A program made the position numbers and the translations under genes. Positions 52,098 through 64,000 of a stretch of DNA of 64,000 bases are shown here, one piece after another (the stretch's first letter is position 1; each line of letters begins with the position of its first letter). This DNA comes from Montifringilla adamsi (Eukaryota > Chordata > Aves > Passeriformes > Passeridae). Under the pieces are notes generated by a model, which saw only the letters and a list, made by a program, of their open reading frames with translations, did not search any database and was not told the origin of the DNA. The stretch lies in assembly GCA_017590115.1 (NCBI GenBank), contig JAGGNK010006559.1:10033784-10097783 (forward strand). Reading direction: 5' to 3'.

Positions 52098-54643
52098 AAC
52101 ACTGCACTGTCTAGAACAGGTTTACTGTGATACACTAATCATGGTTTCTTGTGTAAAAGAAAATGCTGGCAAAAAAACCCTCAGAATTTTAAGAGAATTT
52201 AAAGGAAATGGATTAAAGCAATTCTGTTTCCTATAATACCATGAGCTCTGGATGTGTATTTTCACTTTTTACTCAATCACACAATTCTGGCAAATGACAG
52301 CTGCACTTTCATATCATTCAATGTATTAGCAACGACTCTCTGATATTAAAGTTGTAAATGCCAAAAGTTCACAGATGTTTTCTAGCTATCTCCCCTCAGA
52401 ACTTGATTTGTTTTCCTTTTGTTCCAAATACTTTTCTTCTCTAAGACATAAAAATTTTGAAGAACGTTCTTTGAAGGTTTAGATAGTAATAGTAATTCAT
52501 AATGTTCACATAAGTTACTATGCTTTTGTAATCCAAAATAATAATTAGTAAAATCTTTGCTCACTTTGAAGTTTCTCATAATTGTTTCCATGGCAGCAAC
52601 ACCCAACAAATATAATCTTTACTCACCTAGACCAGCCATTCAAATCTTATTTATTTTTTCTGAAGTGTTTTCCTGGCAAGCTGTTATGCCATAATTATGC
52701 CATTTCTTTGAAATCTAGGAAAAGTGCCCCATAGAGACATTCTTGGTGATTTAAAATTTCTTTATATTTCTGAAAAATATTTCAAATATTCTCATCTCAG
52801 ATTGAATTTATACCACTCTTTGCAACATTAATAGTAACCAAGACCCTAAATCACAGCTTTACCTATTCTGGTGGCACTAATTTTTGTAGCGTCAACTAAG
52901 GAGTCTTTAAATGGGTGTTAATTTGATATTTGCCAGAATAGCAGGAGCTGATGAAACTGAATGAGACCAGGATCACTCTAAAAAAGGAAGTGTTCCTGGG
53001 GTGTTCTGTGGAGATTCCTGACAGCACTGATTGCTGCTGAGCAAACTCCACTAGTATCTGTTTCCTGGATCATGATGCTTATCCTTGCTGCTGCAAAAGG
53101 ACTGTATGTGTTCACTATTGTCAAACTGACATTTAATTTCCTGCATTACCCTAAGCAAAGAAAGCATTGTGAGTTTGCTTATAACAGAAATAGCTGCAAC
53201 ACTATAGCATGGTTAGTTTAGGCATGCCTGAAGAATAATCTGATATGGGTTTTGTGTTTTTTTAAACTGTCTCATTCAGTAGGAGAAATTTAGACCAAAT
53301 TCCATGAACTGACATATTCAAGTTCACCTTCCCACCATCTGGATTGTTACCTCAGCAAGTGCTACCCGCAGTTTTATTCTTAGAGTTATGTCATATTGCA
53401 TCCGGAAGAAATAAATGAAAACCAAATATATTTCTCTTTCCAATGTCAATGTTTTTTATGAATGAAAAATGAAAAATCTTTTTGCAGCATTCTCACTGGC
53501 ATCCAATTGGACTCCATCTACAGAATTATATTATTCATAATTCTTTCTGAGTAATTCTCTAGAAAGAGACTACATGAAGTCCAGAGCAATTTCCATCCAA
53601 AAGATAAGTAAGTAAATATATTCAACTCCTGCAGTTTTCAAAAGGTAAGAAATAATATAGATAAGATTTCATTAAGGCCGTGGTTGCAGCTGCAGTGAGG
53701 AGAATTTATTTGTAGGCTGTCACTCCTTGCACTCTGTGCATAAGTCATAAGTATTACCACTTGATACTGATAGACACTTTGCATTCAAGTTTACAAATTC
53801 AAGAAATGAATCACAGAAAGGATATTTACTTGGGATTGATTTGCAGACTATAGAAAGAAAAAACAGCTTGCCTCTACAGTGTATAGACACTAAGACTACG
53901 GAAGAGAGATGTGTGTATCACTGAGAATGGAGAGCATGCTGCAGAGTGCCTCTAGAGGAAGAAGCACTGCTCTAATCTCGGTGCTGTGGCGCTGAACATA
54001 TTGCCGTCAGCTCTTGATCAGAGAAGCTACTTGAAAAATTCTAAAATTCTAAAACTAATTTTCTCTTACTGTGTAAAAGCGCTATAATGTTTAAGGAGCC
54101 AGTGTTAGCAAATTGTAATTGTCATCTGAGTGGAGGGCTAATATTGATTTCTTCCTGCTTATGGCACATGCATGCCACAGGTCTTAAGAATTCTGCTAAG
54201 GCTCTGCTCTGCTTAATGAAGAGATCCTTTGTTTGATTTAGAGTTGTATTGCCTCAAGATAGAAATTTCTGGCACAAGGATTTCAATCAAAACAATTGCC
54301 TGATAATCAAATCATTAATTTTGTTTTTTATGTAATGAAATTTATAAAAAGTGAAAAAACATGATCACTTGCTCTAATGAAAATGAATCCTATTTCTTAA
54401 TTGTCTGTCTTTAGTTTAATTACCATAATAAATCTATCTGTCTCAAACTAATATATATATCCACACAGAAATGTTCTTGATCTTACAAAAACAATTTTGT
54501 TTTCAGTCCTGTGAAATCCTGCTAGTGATTTATAATAAAGTATTAATGAAACGGCTTCTAAACCAATGTTGCATTTGAATTCAAGCAATAAAAAAGCTAC
54601 TAATTTTGTGTTCAGATACTTTGGAAAATAAATAGGCAGGGAC

Positions 54644-54665
54644 AAAAAAAAAAAAAAAAAAAAAA
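54644..54665. repeat. Poly(A) tract, 22 nt
   Basis: A pure A run. No transposon body could be recognised immediately upstream and no target-site duplication is apparent. Confidence 0.95.
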
Positions 54666-56820
54666 GGAGTACTAAATAACAAATAAGTATAAGCAACATC
54701 TCCTCTGCATGATTCCCCACAGCAAACAGTCATTCTTCAACAACAGATCTTAGTCAAACTGTATCAGCTGGGAAAAATTCATCAGAAAAAGATGCAGCAC
54801 AAAAGACACCCCAAATATGTGTGCTACAGCCCAACAGACTGAGGCCTCAGGTGTCCCCTTACATCTAGTGCTCAGATAAAATTTCCTAGAAGTTGCAGCC
54901 GAAGCTATTTACTGTGTGACAGTGTTTCCTGGCATAAAGCATAAAACCTTTCCAGACAACATTAAGAATGACAATATAAAACCAAATAGATCTTTAATGA
55001 AAGATTTCTGGTGCACAAAATATTGCTATATGCACATGTGATACAGTATTTCTACAAATTCTATAGGGTTAATTAACTAGTATATCTAGCAGATACATCC
55101 AACAGAAGATTAGTTACCCCAGGAACTCACCCCTAGGTCAGCCCCTCAGAGTGGGTCCAGAGGCTTCTTTGTCCTCTTGTCTTGTTATGTCTCTAAAGTT
55201 CAAAAAGAAATGTCCTTATCAGGAACTGTCTGCTTAAGTACAAGAATTTAACAGAATTTCAGGAATATATTAACTAATGGGCATCAACAGCCCAAGCTGG
55301 TAATTTGAGTATACATATATCCTTGATCCCAACATCTAAGACTATTTCCAAACTTAAATACAAACCATGGGATATGAAAATGTGCTGGGTTTCCATATAC
55401 TTTACTATATCAAATAATCTCCTGAAAAATCCACATCAAAATCCTGACAAATAAATACCTGTTGATTATTCTTTTTGGCAATGAGTTATAGTATTCATTA
55501 ATGTAGCCATAGGATCTCCATTAACTACCACAGAGTGAGACCTCACGCAGGGGTTGGGAAGAGGGGACAGGACTAGAAATCACATAATCCTTTAAATAAC
55601 CACAGCCACAGGAAAAACTAACACTAACATGAAGAGCAGCCACCAGATTTTCTGCCATCAAAATTTTTTACAGCATCTCCACAGCCACAAAACACATGAT
55701 CCAAATAACTGCCACCAAACCTCATAACAAATGCTGAGTTTAGCAATAAAACTGAACTTGCCTCCCAGTATGGAAGTGGCACCAGAAACACAAGGTCATA
55801 ACTGCTATTCATGAAAATAACTGTTCCAAGGTGTCATAAGTCTTATAGTAAAGAGGTGAAGTCCTTAAGCAAGTTACAAGGGTTGCATGAAAAAACTTGT
55901 GTCGGTGTATTGGTTTTATATTAATAATCTATTTGCACTATTTTATAAAATTTAAATGACAACTAAATACATCAGAAGGTCAGATATTTACTAAAAATTA
56001 GAAAAAAGAGAAATATATATTTTCTTAGATTTCCCCTTCACGTCTCATCACTACCTAAACTTTAAAGTTAAATTAAAACCCTGGATACATCGCAGCAGTT
56101 GTAATTTTCAAGACTCACATGAAGACTTTTACAAAAAGTTTTAGATTTGATCTTGGATATAAAATGAATATGAATTCAGTCTTGAGCAGTTTATTTGTAC
56201 TGCATACTATCAGCAGTGAATGAGTTTTTTCTTGTCTAAAACCCAATTTCTGATGCAATAGGAATGAGATATTAGATTGCAGAAGTGATTGAGTTCTTCT
56301 ATAGAGAGAAACTCCATTTGAGAGTGTATTTCTGACTTAATATTGAAATTTAATGCTTAGGGGGTTTTTTAGATGAGAAAAACTAGCTTTATTGTATTTA
56401 AAAGAAAAGAATTTTTGCAGATATAAAAACAAGCTACATTTTTTTCTTCCTGGTATCAGAGGTTTATTCAGAATCAATCTCCCAAAGAACTTTTAGAGTG
56501 TTTATTGTCTACAGAAATACTGTGTGCTTGATTTTGATATACTAGTTCAACTACACTGAGTTCCAGTTGCATAATCAACAATGCAAGTTCTGTCGTCCCT
56601 TAAGAAAATTTCAATCTTCAAGGAAAAAAACAGAAATGGGACAGTATTAGATACCAAAGAGGACATTAAAAAAATTCTATAAGGCATTACATATTATGAA
56701 GAAAACCTCACTATCTTCTAATTCAATAAAAAACTTTTTTGTTATCCATCAAGGTCAATCACATCTCATACCACATCTCATTCACATACTAGAATTTGTG
56801 AAATTCTGTAACAAAGTTGC

Positions 56821-56823
<3 letters not shown>

Positions 56824-56851
<28 letters not shown>
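56824..56851. repeat. Poly(T) tract, 28 nt
   Basis: A pure T run. If it were the tail of a minus-strand retrocopy, the body would lie to its right, but the following 300 bp are AT-rich and unrecognised. Confidence 0.95.
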
Positions 56852-56855
<4 letters not shown>

Positions 56856-58543
56856 CCAAAGAACAAATTCAAGTCAGGTATAGAAAAAGATAATTTCTTT
56901 GCAGTCTTAAAAAAACCCCATTAATATATAATGTTAATATGAATGGAAAAATACAATTACACAATTAAATACACAATTAAAGTTGTATATAGTACTTTCA
57001 ATAATATATAAATAATCATAAATTATATAAATACTTTTTTTTACCTTTCTCTTCTTCAATACAGTTTAAAAGTACTGAGATAAAACATAAGACTAAAAAG
57101 GTAAAATGTCAATATTGTCCTTGAAACAAAATAATATTTTTTCATATAATATAGGACTTACTTAGGCATGCAAATTTCTCTGAGTGCAATGGTATTTCTA
57201 TTTGGTAGTGAATAAAGTCTGAGTTTGTCATCCAAGAATATCCTCTGATAAAGAGAGACACTAAGGAAATTTGCACTTCTAAAACCCCAATGTTATGCTT
57301 TCTCACCACTCTGAAATGCAAATCAGTAACATTTCACAGCTTTTATAATGATTACTAAATTTAAACAAATCCAATAAGGAATGTGGACCTGAAAAAAGCA
57401 CCTTCATTATTATTCTGCTTGATTGGAATCCTCTCTAACAGTGATGTGCTATATTAATCACTTTCATTGCACAGGTGCCTTCTGATGGGACTGAAGTCCC
57501 ATTATGCAAACACAGGATTTTCTCAGAGTTTACAAGCTACACAACACAAGGTGAAAAAAGAGACATTACACATGGCAACATTAGAGCCCCAAATATTGTG
57601 CTGGCTCATGTTTATTCATTTTCTAAAGCTACTTCAAAAATGTAGTGGAATACTTAAGAGGTAGAAGGGTAAAAAGGGGCTGGGCAGGTGTTAGGAGCCA
57701 CTTCTGAGGCAGGGTAACAGGTTCTTGATAGCAGATCCCTTTCACTCAGTTTGCCACAGTGGGAATTTTTGTCCATATGTGTTAACCAGGATGTGCTTAC
57801 CAAGTCTCGCACCCACCAGGCCAGGAATCAGCAACTTCCTGTTGCAAATTCCTCCCTTCTGTGCTCATCTCAAGTTCCTACTCTGGTGATTTATCTTATG
57901 GCAAATCCCTTTCATGGTCTTGGAAGTGTTCAAGACAGGCAATGGTGCTCTTTAGCTCGTTACAGCAGGATATACAGGAAACCAAGAGACAAAATAATGC
58001 AACCGAAAGCTGTGCAGGTAGGCATGAAGCTGAGGTCCACATTGAAAGCAAATTAAATCTTAAAGAAAGAGTAAAAATAATTAGAAATATGGAGTTCTGG
58101 AGCACACATCAGCTCCTAAGGAAGGCTAAAAAACTGCCTGGAGAAGTGTAAGCTGGGTCTATTGAAATCAATTCTACCATCTTACCATCAACAACAACTG
58201 AGTCCAGAAAGGCTCCCCAGGATTGTTTAATTTACTTGCACAGACCCTGAATGCCCATACATCTGTGATTTATCAACTTACATTCCACTCTCTTCAGGTT
58301 TCAGCCTGGCTACATACAGCAAGGGAGGAAGGCATCACCTTCATCATAATTTCACTTTACATGATGTGTGAGCTGTTTCTGTATCCGTGGGCACGGAAGG
58401 ATAGATACAGCACCCCACTAGATCTGCTCTATCTAATGCACCAGCTCACATTCTATTTCCTCATACACATGCTACTGCCGATACCTGTGCAGTAGCAAAT
58501 GAGGAAACATGACAAACTTGCTGTATTTAACTTAGCTGGACAG

Positions 58544-58660
58544 TGTGCATTGGCCTCGGCTGGCTGCCAGGTGCCATCAAAGCTGCCCTATCACTGCCCC
58601 TCTGCTACAGGATATGGGGAGAAATTAAGATTAAAAGGTTCTGAGTAATCAAATGAGTGT
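58544..58660 (-). mobile_element. Avian LTR terminus fragment, antisense
   Basis: The plus strand reads GCCTCGGCTGGCTGCCAGGT at about 58553, then CATCAAAGCTGCCCTATCAC and AAAAGGTTCTGAGTAATC. This matches the antisense end of the avian LTR-type family whose more internal part is at 32.3-32.8 kb. Only about 115 bp survive before the similarity fades. Confidence 0.6.
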
Positions 58661-61600
58661 ATATATCTCATTTCACCCACTGAAAGACAGAACCTTTATA
58701 GTGTGAGTTTATATAAATTAATTTTTTCCTTAAATGAAAGAAAAAACACAAAACATAGAGAAGTGGGAAATACAGTTCAACTGAACCCTGTTGCTGCTAG
58801 TCAAAAATTCCATATTTGCCCAAAGTCTAAATTTAAATATCTTTAATTAATCATTTCAGTGTTAGAAGTCTAGAGTCTGCTGAGGGACATTGCGGTTCTT
58901 TATGCACGCTGAGACAAGATCTCACTGCCAAGGATATTGAGATAGAGGACAGTGAGAAGACTACTTAATCATTTTTGTGGTAGAAACCAGCACACCTTCT
59001 CAGCAGGTGCCTCAGTAAGACAGGAAGAGCTCCAGTCACTAACAGCTGAGAAAATTGTTCTTTAAATAATGTAGATATATGAACTTTCAATTCACGTCTT
59101 TAATAGCAGCTCATTGATCAGCTTTTACTGAATGTTAAGGGAGAGAAAACGGTTTGACTGGAAAATTTTATTCAAGGAAAAAACCCACAAAACCGACCTT
59201 GAGCATATTTAAAATTAATAATTATATGTGTCACCAGCAAAGTTCACCATTTTTTCACTGTTCTTTACACAATATTATGATCCCTTTGATGCCCTAAATA
59301 AATAAAGTGATGAAAGACATAAATACCTGAGAAAGCCTCAATTGCAACAGCTTATGAACTGCAGAAAATTTAATCATGGTGCTGTTGCCTTCCATTAGGA
59401 AAAAGTAGGCAAATAAGACTTTTCAATCTCTAACACCTCATAGCTACTAGATAGATAATAATAAAATTTCAAACCACAATTTTCACCAGCAGGTTAAAAG
59501 AAAATAAGTGCTGAACGTGCATATATTGAATGTTAATTAGTGGTGATCTAGAGATTACTTGATAGTATACAAGAGAAGATACTGCATGTAAACATAAATG
59601 GAGCAAAAATGTAAAATTTTAGTAAATTTTCCACCAGTATTGTAGTCAGAAATTCTGAAGAAAACACATTCTAGCCCAATAAAAGACTATTACAGAAGGC
59701 TTACATGGAAACAAAATGTCACCCATAATACTCTGTCATAAACAGCAAAACTCTATATACTCTTATTTCCATGCCCTTCTTGTAAGGGCGAAAAGACTGA
59801 TTCATACTTTCATTCAGAAATTAATTCATACTTTCAAGAATGTAAACCATAGGTTCTATTGCAAGAATAATAATTTTAAAATTATAATGACCAATTGCAT
59901 GACAGCAATACAAAACCCTGCAGAAAGTTCTTACTTGAAAATAGAGTCGACAGCAAGATTGAAGTTACTATCAAAAATACATTGGCCTCACTATCAAAGA
60001 TTTATTTGAATGAAGTTCCTGGCAAATGATCCAAGAAAGTAGTAACCACAAACCTTATACTGAGATGTAAATACAGTAGCACAACATTGTAGCCTCAGAG
60101 AATTCAGTGATAAACAAAACAAGACTGCAATTTTTGGCAGCAGCAAACTCAGCAAGTCATCCCAGAGAGCTAATTTGCTTTGAAGTGGAAAAAATAAACT
60201 TAGAAATAAAACAGCAGAGATAGACTACAACATGCTTCATAAAATGCAGTCAATAAACACAACTATCCAGAGAATATGAGTTCATTCAATGAGAAAAGAC
60301 AGTCATGCCAGCAAAATTACAGATGTATGGTAAATACAAAGTGCAGCTAGAAAACTAAGGGGAAAAGACAGATTAAAATCAAAGAAAATTTTTTAAAAAT
60401 TACCCCCAGTTAAGATCCCCCCAAATAAGCTCAAAGTCTTGAGGGAAGAAAGGGAGCATACAGACAACTCTCGTAAACAAAAAACCACTTAATGTTAACT
60501 TTCACAAAAATGAAAAATAAAATATTAGACACACAACAGTCCAAATTTTTAATTTCAAAATATTTGTGAAATCCTCAATTTTTCCCTTCAGATTTTTAAA
60601 AACATTTATACATTACGTTTAAAAATGAATTTTTATTTTTAATTAATGAGATGAGCACTGGAATACCCTATAAATGTGAAGAGCTTCTGTAGCATTATTC
60701 TACCAAGAAATTTTACTGTTATTAGACTAAAATCAAATTTTACTGTTTGCAATGTTTTTATTATTGCTATTTGTGTTATATTAGTATAACTTATAAATCA
60801 TAATTCATAGTTTGTAAACCAACATTTTACCACACTATTTAAAATGGCACTTGAAATCATGATTATCATGACTGTAAAAAAATCTGGTTTGGAAGCTGCT
60901 TTCAAGTATTAATTTTTAAAAGGTTACTGCACTTCTGCCTTATTCAAAACTCCTAAGAATAATATGAGATGCAAAATACATTTCTGATCTTCAGTGTTTA
61001 CACTCAGATAAAGCAAAAAGGGAATGTCTGTTCCTTGTCTCTGCTACAGACCTAACCTGCCTATTTCTGGTATCTGGTTTTAGTGACAAAAGAAGGAATA
61101 AGGGATGAAGAGGAATGGTCAAGAGTCCACATGACCATCCTGCTATTTCTGGTAGAATAATAATTCCTATGTCTATAGGATAACTCAATAAACACAATCA
61201 GTCAATTAGAGAATGATTTTTTCATTTGTATATTATTTATCTTAAACATTGATCATTAAATTCAACTAATGAAATATACAAAATGAACTCAATATCATAG
61301 TGTTAGAGACTCAATATCATAGTGTTCGAATTAAAAATTGCTGTTCTTGGACAGTGACTTTGGGAAGGGAAAAAGAAAGGAACTGCTTTTGGTTCATGAA
61401 TGTGGTCTAATTATAAACAGTAACTGCATTTTCAAAGGAATGGAAGAAATTATGACAAAACATATATTAAAAAAAAAAAAAGATCCACATTGAGGAGTAG
61501 TGGAATGAATGTAACAAGCAAAGAAAATATTTAGCTTTTGAAATTAGAAGAAATAGAAATTTAAATTAGATGGGGCAAAATTCTCAACATATAATAGAAT

Positions 61601-62019
61601 AAAATAAACCCCACCTGATTTATAAAACAGCTATGGTACTGCTTTTTAAGCAACAGTAACTTGTAGGTATGATCATCTTCAATGAAGAGCTGATTAAAGT
61701 TTTGGAAAGGTGAAATATTTTTAGATAGCAAAAAGAAAGACTGGAATTTCTCCCTAAACGTCAAAGCTCAATCTACAATCAAATAAAGTATCTTAATCCT
61801 ATATATTCTTTTTAAACAAGGCTAAGAATGCATAGCCTTTACTACAGGGATCTGGAGATTTTTAGATTTGCTCTCTTGAGCATCCAAACATAAAGAGTGA
61901 AAAACTGGTTTTCAGGAAGCTTCTGTAAAATAAATTTGCATTGATCCCTAGAATAATTCATTGCCAACACTCATTGTTCACCTCCTAAGATTTCAGGTGT
62001 GTCAGAAGTTCTAGGCAAC
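58661..62019. other. AT-rich unannotated sequence
   Basis: No recognised repeat family or gene. A small tandem duplication at 61287 is listed separately, and a 13-nt A run lies at 61469. Confidence 0.5.
61287..61326. repeat. Tandem duplication, 22-bp period
   Basis: ACTCAATATCATAGTGTT is present at 61287 and at 61309. Confidence 0.92.
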
Positions 62020-62609
62020 TTCGCTGATTTTGGCTGGGATAGAGCTGCTTTACTTCACAGCAGCTGATACAGAGCTGTGATTCAGGTCTGTGCTGGAAAC
62101 TGGGTTGATAACCCAGGGATGTTTTAGTTATCACTGAGCACTACTCACACAGAACCAAGGCCTTTTCTCCCACACTCCACCCCATCAGAGAGGAAGCTGG
62201 GAGTGCACAAGGATTGGTGAGGGGACACAGCCAGGACTATGTCCAACTGACAAAGGATTATTCCATACAATATGGCATCATGTTCAGCATATAGAGCCAG
62301 GGGAAGGAGGAGGAAGAGTGGGAACATTTGGAGTGATGGTATTTGTCTTCCTAAGTCACCATTAAGGGTGATAGAACCATGTTTTTCTGGAAATGGTTGA
62401 ACATCTGCCTGTCCATGGGAAGTGGTGAATGAATTCCTTGTTTTGCTTCGCTAATGTGAGTGGCTTTTGCTTTACCTGTTAAAATTTCTATGTCTCAGCC
62501 CATGGATTTTCTCACTTTTACTGTTCAAATTCTCTTCTCCATCCCTCCAGGGGAAAGTGAACAAGCAGCTGTGTGGTGCTTGGTTACTGTCTGGGGTTAA
62601 ACCACAACA
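62020..62609 (+). mobile_element. Solo LTR, avian ERV family, sense
   Basis: This is the same family as the antisense copy at 2965-3506. It opens with TTTTGGCTGGGATAGAGCTG (from 62028), then GGATGTTTTAGTTATCACTG (62117) and ATTCCATACAATATGGCATC (62260). It closes with GCTGTGTGGTGCTTGGTTAC (62569) and GGGGTTAAACCACAACA (62593-62609), the typical 3' terminus. The TATA region (near 62288) and the poly(A) region (near 62480) are mutated, so promoter activity is doubtful. No target-site duplication survives and there are no retroviral genes on either side. Confidence 0.8.
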
Positions 62610-62949
62610 CCCATCATGTTCAGAGTGTCCAGAGTGCTTGTTTTGAGGTTATGATGATTAACCACAAAATTCTAGAAAACTAGACCTAAAAAAATATTGT
62701 CTAAATGTATTGGTCTGTTCAAGGTCATATATAAATTTAACACCCTGACAGAATTGATATTTCAAAGTTTTCTAATCCATCTACTCTAGCATTAGAAGCT
62801 TTTTTTTCTGCGCAATCAAGAAATCACTCTTCATTGTCATTTAAAACCTGTGGTTTTGTATTATAAAGACAACACAAAGAACAGCTTGTTTCCTATCTTG
62901 TTGAAGAATTTTTTGTGTATATAAAAAAGTATTATCTGGTTGCTTCTTA
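62610..62949. other. AT-rich unannotated sequence
   Basis: Possibly an unresolvable part of the following old CR1; otherwise nothing recognised. Confidence 0.4.
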
Positions 62950-63400
62950 AAACACCTCTTCTCTAAGACATCCTCAGTTACCTCAGTTTCTCTTCTTGGA
63001 TAATTCCAGATTTTCTGTCATTCTTATTTGGCTCACAGGGGCTCCAATTGATCCAGATTTTTCTTGGAATACCAGTGTCTTATATTGGTCACAATGTTAC
63101 AGGCAAGCATTGCCGTTATGGATTTAAGAGTAAGATAATTGCATCTGTGTGTAAAAAATGCATCTATTTATACAGCTCAGAAGAATGTTTGTCTCTTTAG
63201 CAACAACATCATTATTGTTACATTCCGGTGGCCAAGATAAAATTTATTAATTACTTTGCCCATTATGTTATTTTCCAGAGGCTGCAACTAGGTCAGCTCT
63301 GTCTCACCTTTCAACTTACCTGCCAAGTTATCCCTACCTGCATGCAGGACTGTGCATTTATTCTTCTAACCCATCTAATTGAGTAATGAGTTATCCAGTG
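62950..63400 (-). mobile_element. Ancient CR1-type LINE fragment, antisense
   Basis: The plus strand carries diverged antisense CR1/L3-like landmarks in order: CTTCTCTAAGACATCCTCAG (62959), TTGGTCACAATGTTACAGGC near 63085, GTAAGATAATTGCATCTGTG near 63131, and TCTTTAGCAACAACATCATT near 63196. Further on are AAATTTATTAATTACTTTGC near 63241 and TGCATGCAGGACTGTGCATT near 63339. Divergence is high, suggesting a very old insertion. Ends are approximate and the call rests on remembered family structure. Confidence 0.5.
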
Positions 63401-64000
63401 TGTTTATTAGCCAGTATGGCTGCTGCTCTTCCTCAATCGCATCAACATTTCAAGCAGTGTCTCCTATTCAACCAGAAAACATAAAATGAATTAAAATAAC
63501 AACAATTAAAAAAAAAAAAAAAGACAACCTACCAGACACAACTGCAAAGAATCACAGGTGGTTATATAATGCTGATCTTCATTTTGACAGCAAATCAATC
63601 ATTACTTCTCTCCTAGTGCAGTTTTCTAACTGCTTGTGAATTTATTTTGCAACCCTCTTTTCATAGACTAGCTCCCCCTAACTGGAAATCAAGACAGAGT
63701 ATAAAGAAGCTAAGTCAAAACACTCTGTATTTTCTGTCAGTCTTTAATCCATAAGCCCTTCTCCTTTTCATGGAAGGAAATTAGATTCATTTGTCACTGC
63801 CTGGTTTCTTCTCTTTCTATAACCTACCTGTGTACGCACTCACACACGCACAGTTTTACCACCATCCCACCAGCGGGACCTGATTTTACAGAACCTGAGG
63901 TCTTTTTTTTGTTTTATTGCTTTTTTTATTAACAGGAGCTAGGTTTCTGTCTGCTATAAATCTACAACTCTAATTGCTGCTGTTATCATACGCAACTAGT
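63401..64000. other. AT-rich unannotated sequence
   Basis: Contains a 15-nt A run at 63508 and a short ACACGCAC-type patch near 63840. Nothing else recognised. Confidence 0.5.

Larger units (their letters stand above)
51577..58543. other. AT-rich unannotated stretch
   Basis: No recognised transposon or gene apart from the simple repeats listed. The block 57700-58200 is less AT-rich and holds overlapping frames (57751-58056 and 57861-58151 plus, 57896-58105 minus). The frame at 58223-58495 is hydrophobic with a TTG start. None shows a known domain. Confidence 0.5.

Noticed and set aside
54644..54665. Poly(A) tract as tail of a processed pseudogene
   Set aside because: The preceding sequence is AT-rich with no coding similarity, and no flanking target-site duplication was seen.

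Overview
This window looks like a stretch of bird (avian) nuclear genome, AT-rich, intergenic or deep intronic, with no intact protein-coding gene. The avian call rests on the mobile elements. There are fragments of CR1 LINEs, at least two families of avian endogenous-retrovirus LTRs (one in two orientations, one as two antisense fragments), and one short LTR with an alpharetrovirus-like core. There are also the T/G-rich low-complexity tracts common in bird DNA. No family name could be checked against a repeat library, so family assignments are recognition from memory. All open reading frames are short (170 codons at most), many start at GTG or TTG, and none resembles a known protein. I found no supported exon, tRNA, rRNA, snRNA or CRISPR array.

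Layout. 0-9 kb: an LTR with TATA and AATAAA signals near 1.2-1.6 kb, an antisense solo LTR at 2.97-3.5 kb, an antisense CR1 piece at 3.9-4.2 kb, a compound microsatellite at 4.66-4.72 kb followed by a weak LTR-like block, and an old antisense CR1 at 7.7-8.2 kb. 9-21 kb: mostly featureless AT-rich sequence with small tandem duplications, including a duplicated hairpin at 13.33 kb, and a CpG-richer block at 17.0-17.5 kb that I cannot explain. 21.3-23.1 kb: a cluster of purine tracts on one strand, with 13 GGAA units, an A-rich tract holding a 48-bp duplication, and 64 uninterrupted GAAA units. 25.0-25.3 kb: old antisense CR1. 28.0-28.7 kb: a GC-rich block, probably an old repeat. 31.9-32.8 kb: an alpharetrovirus-like LTR next to an internally deleted antisense fragment of a different LTR family. 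36.6 kb: a sense CR1 3' tail. 40.8-41.4 kb: the best preserved antisense CR1. 41.4-58.5 kb: long featureless AT-rich sequence with simple repeats. 58.5 kb: a second antisense fragment of the 32.4-kb LTR family. 62.0-62.6 kb: a sense solo LTR of the same family as the one at 3 kb. 62.95-63.4 kb: an old antisense CR1.

No set of genes works together here. The content is decayed transposons plus simple repeats. I saw no convincing new biological system. The items most worth a second look are the purine-tract cluster around the 256-bp GAAA array, the unexplained GC/CpG-richer blocks at 17.0-17.5 and 28.0-28.7 kb, and the LTR junction at 32.3 kb.
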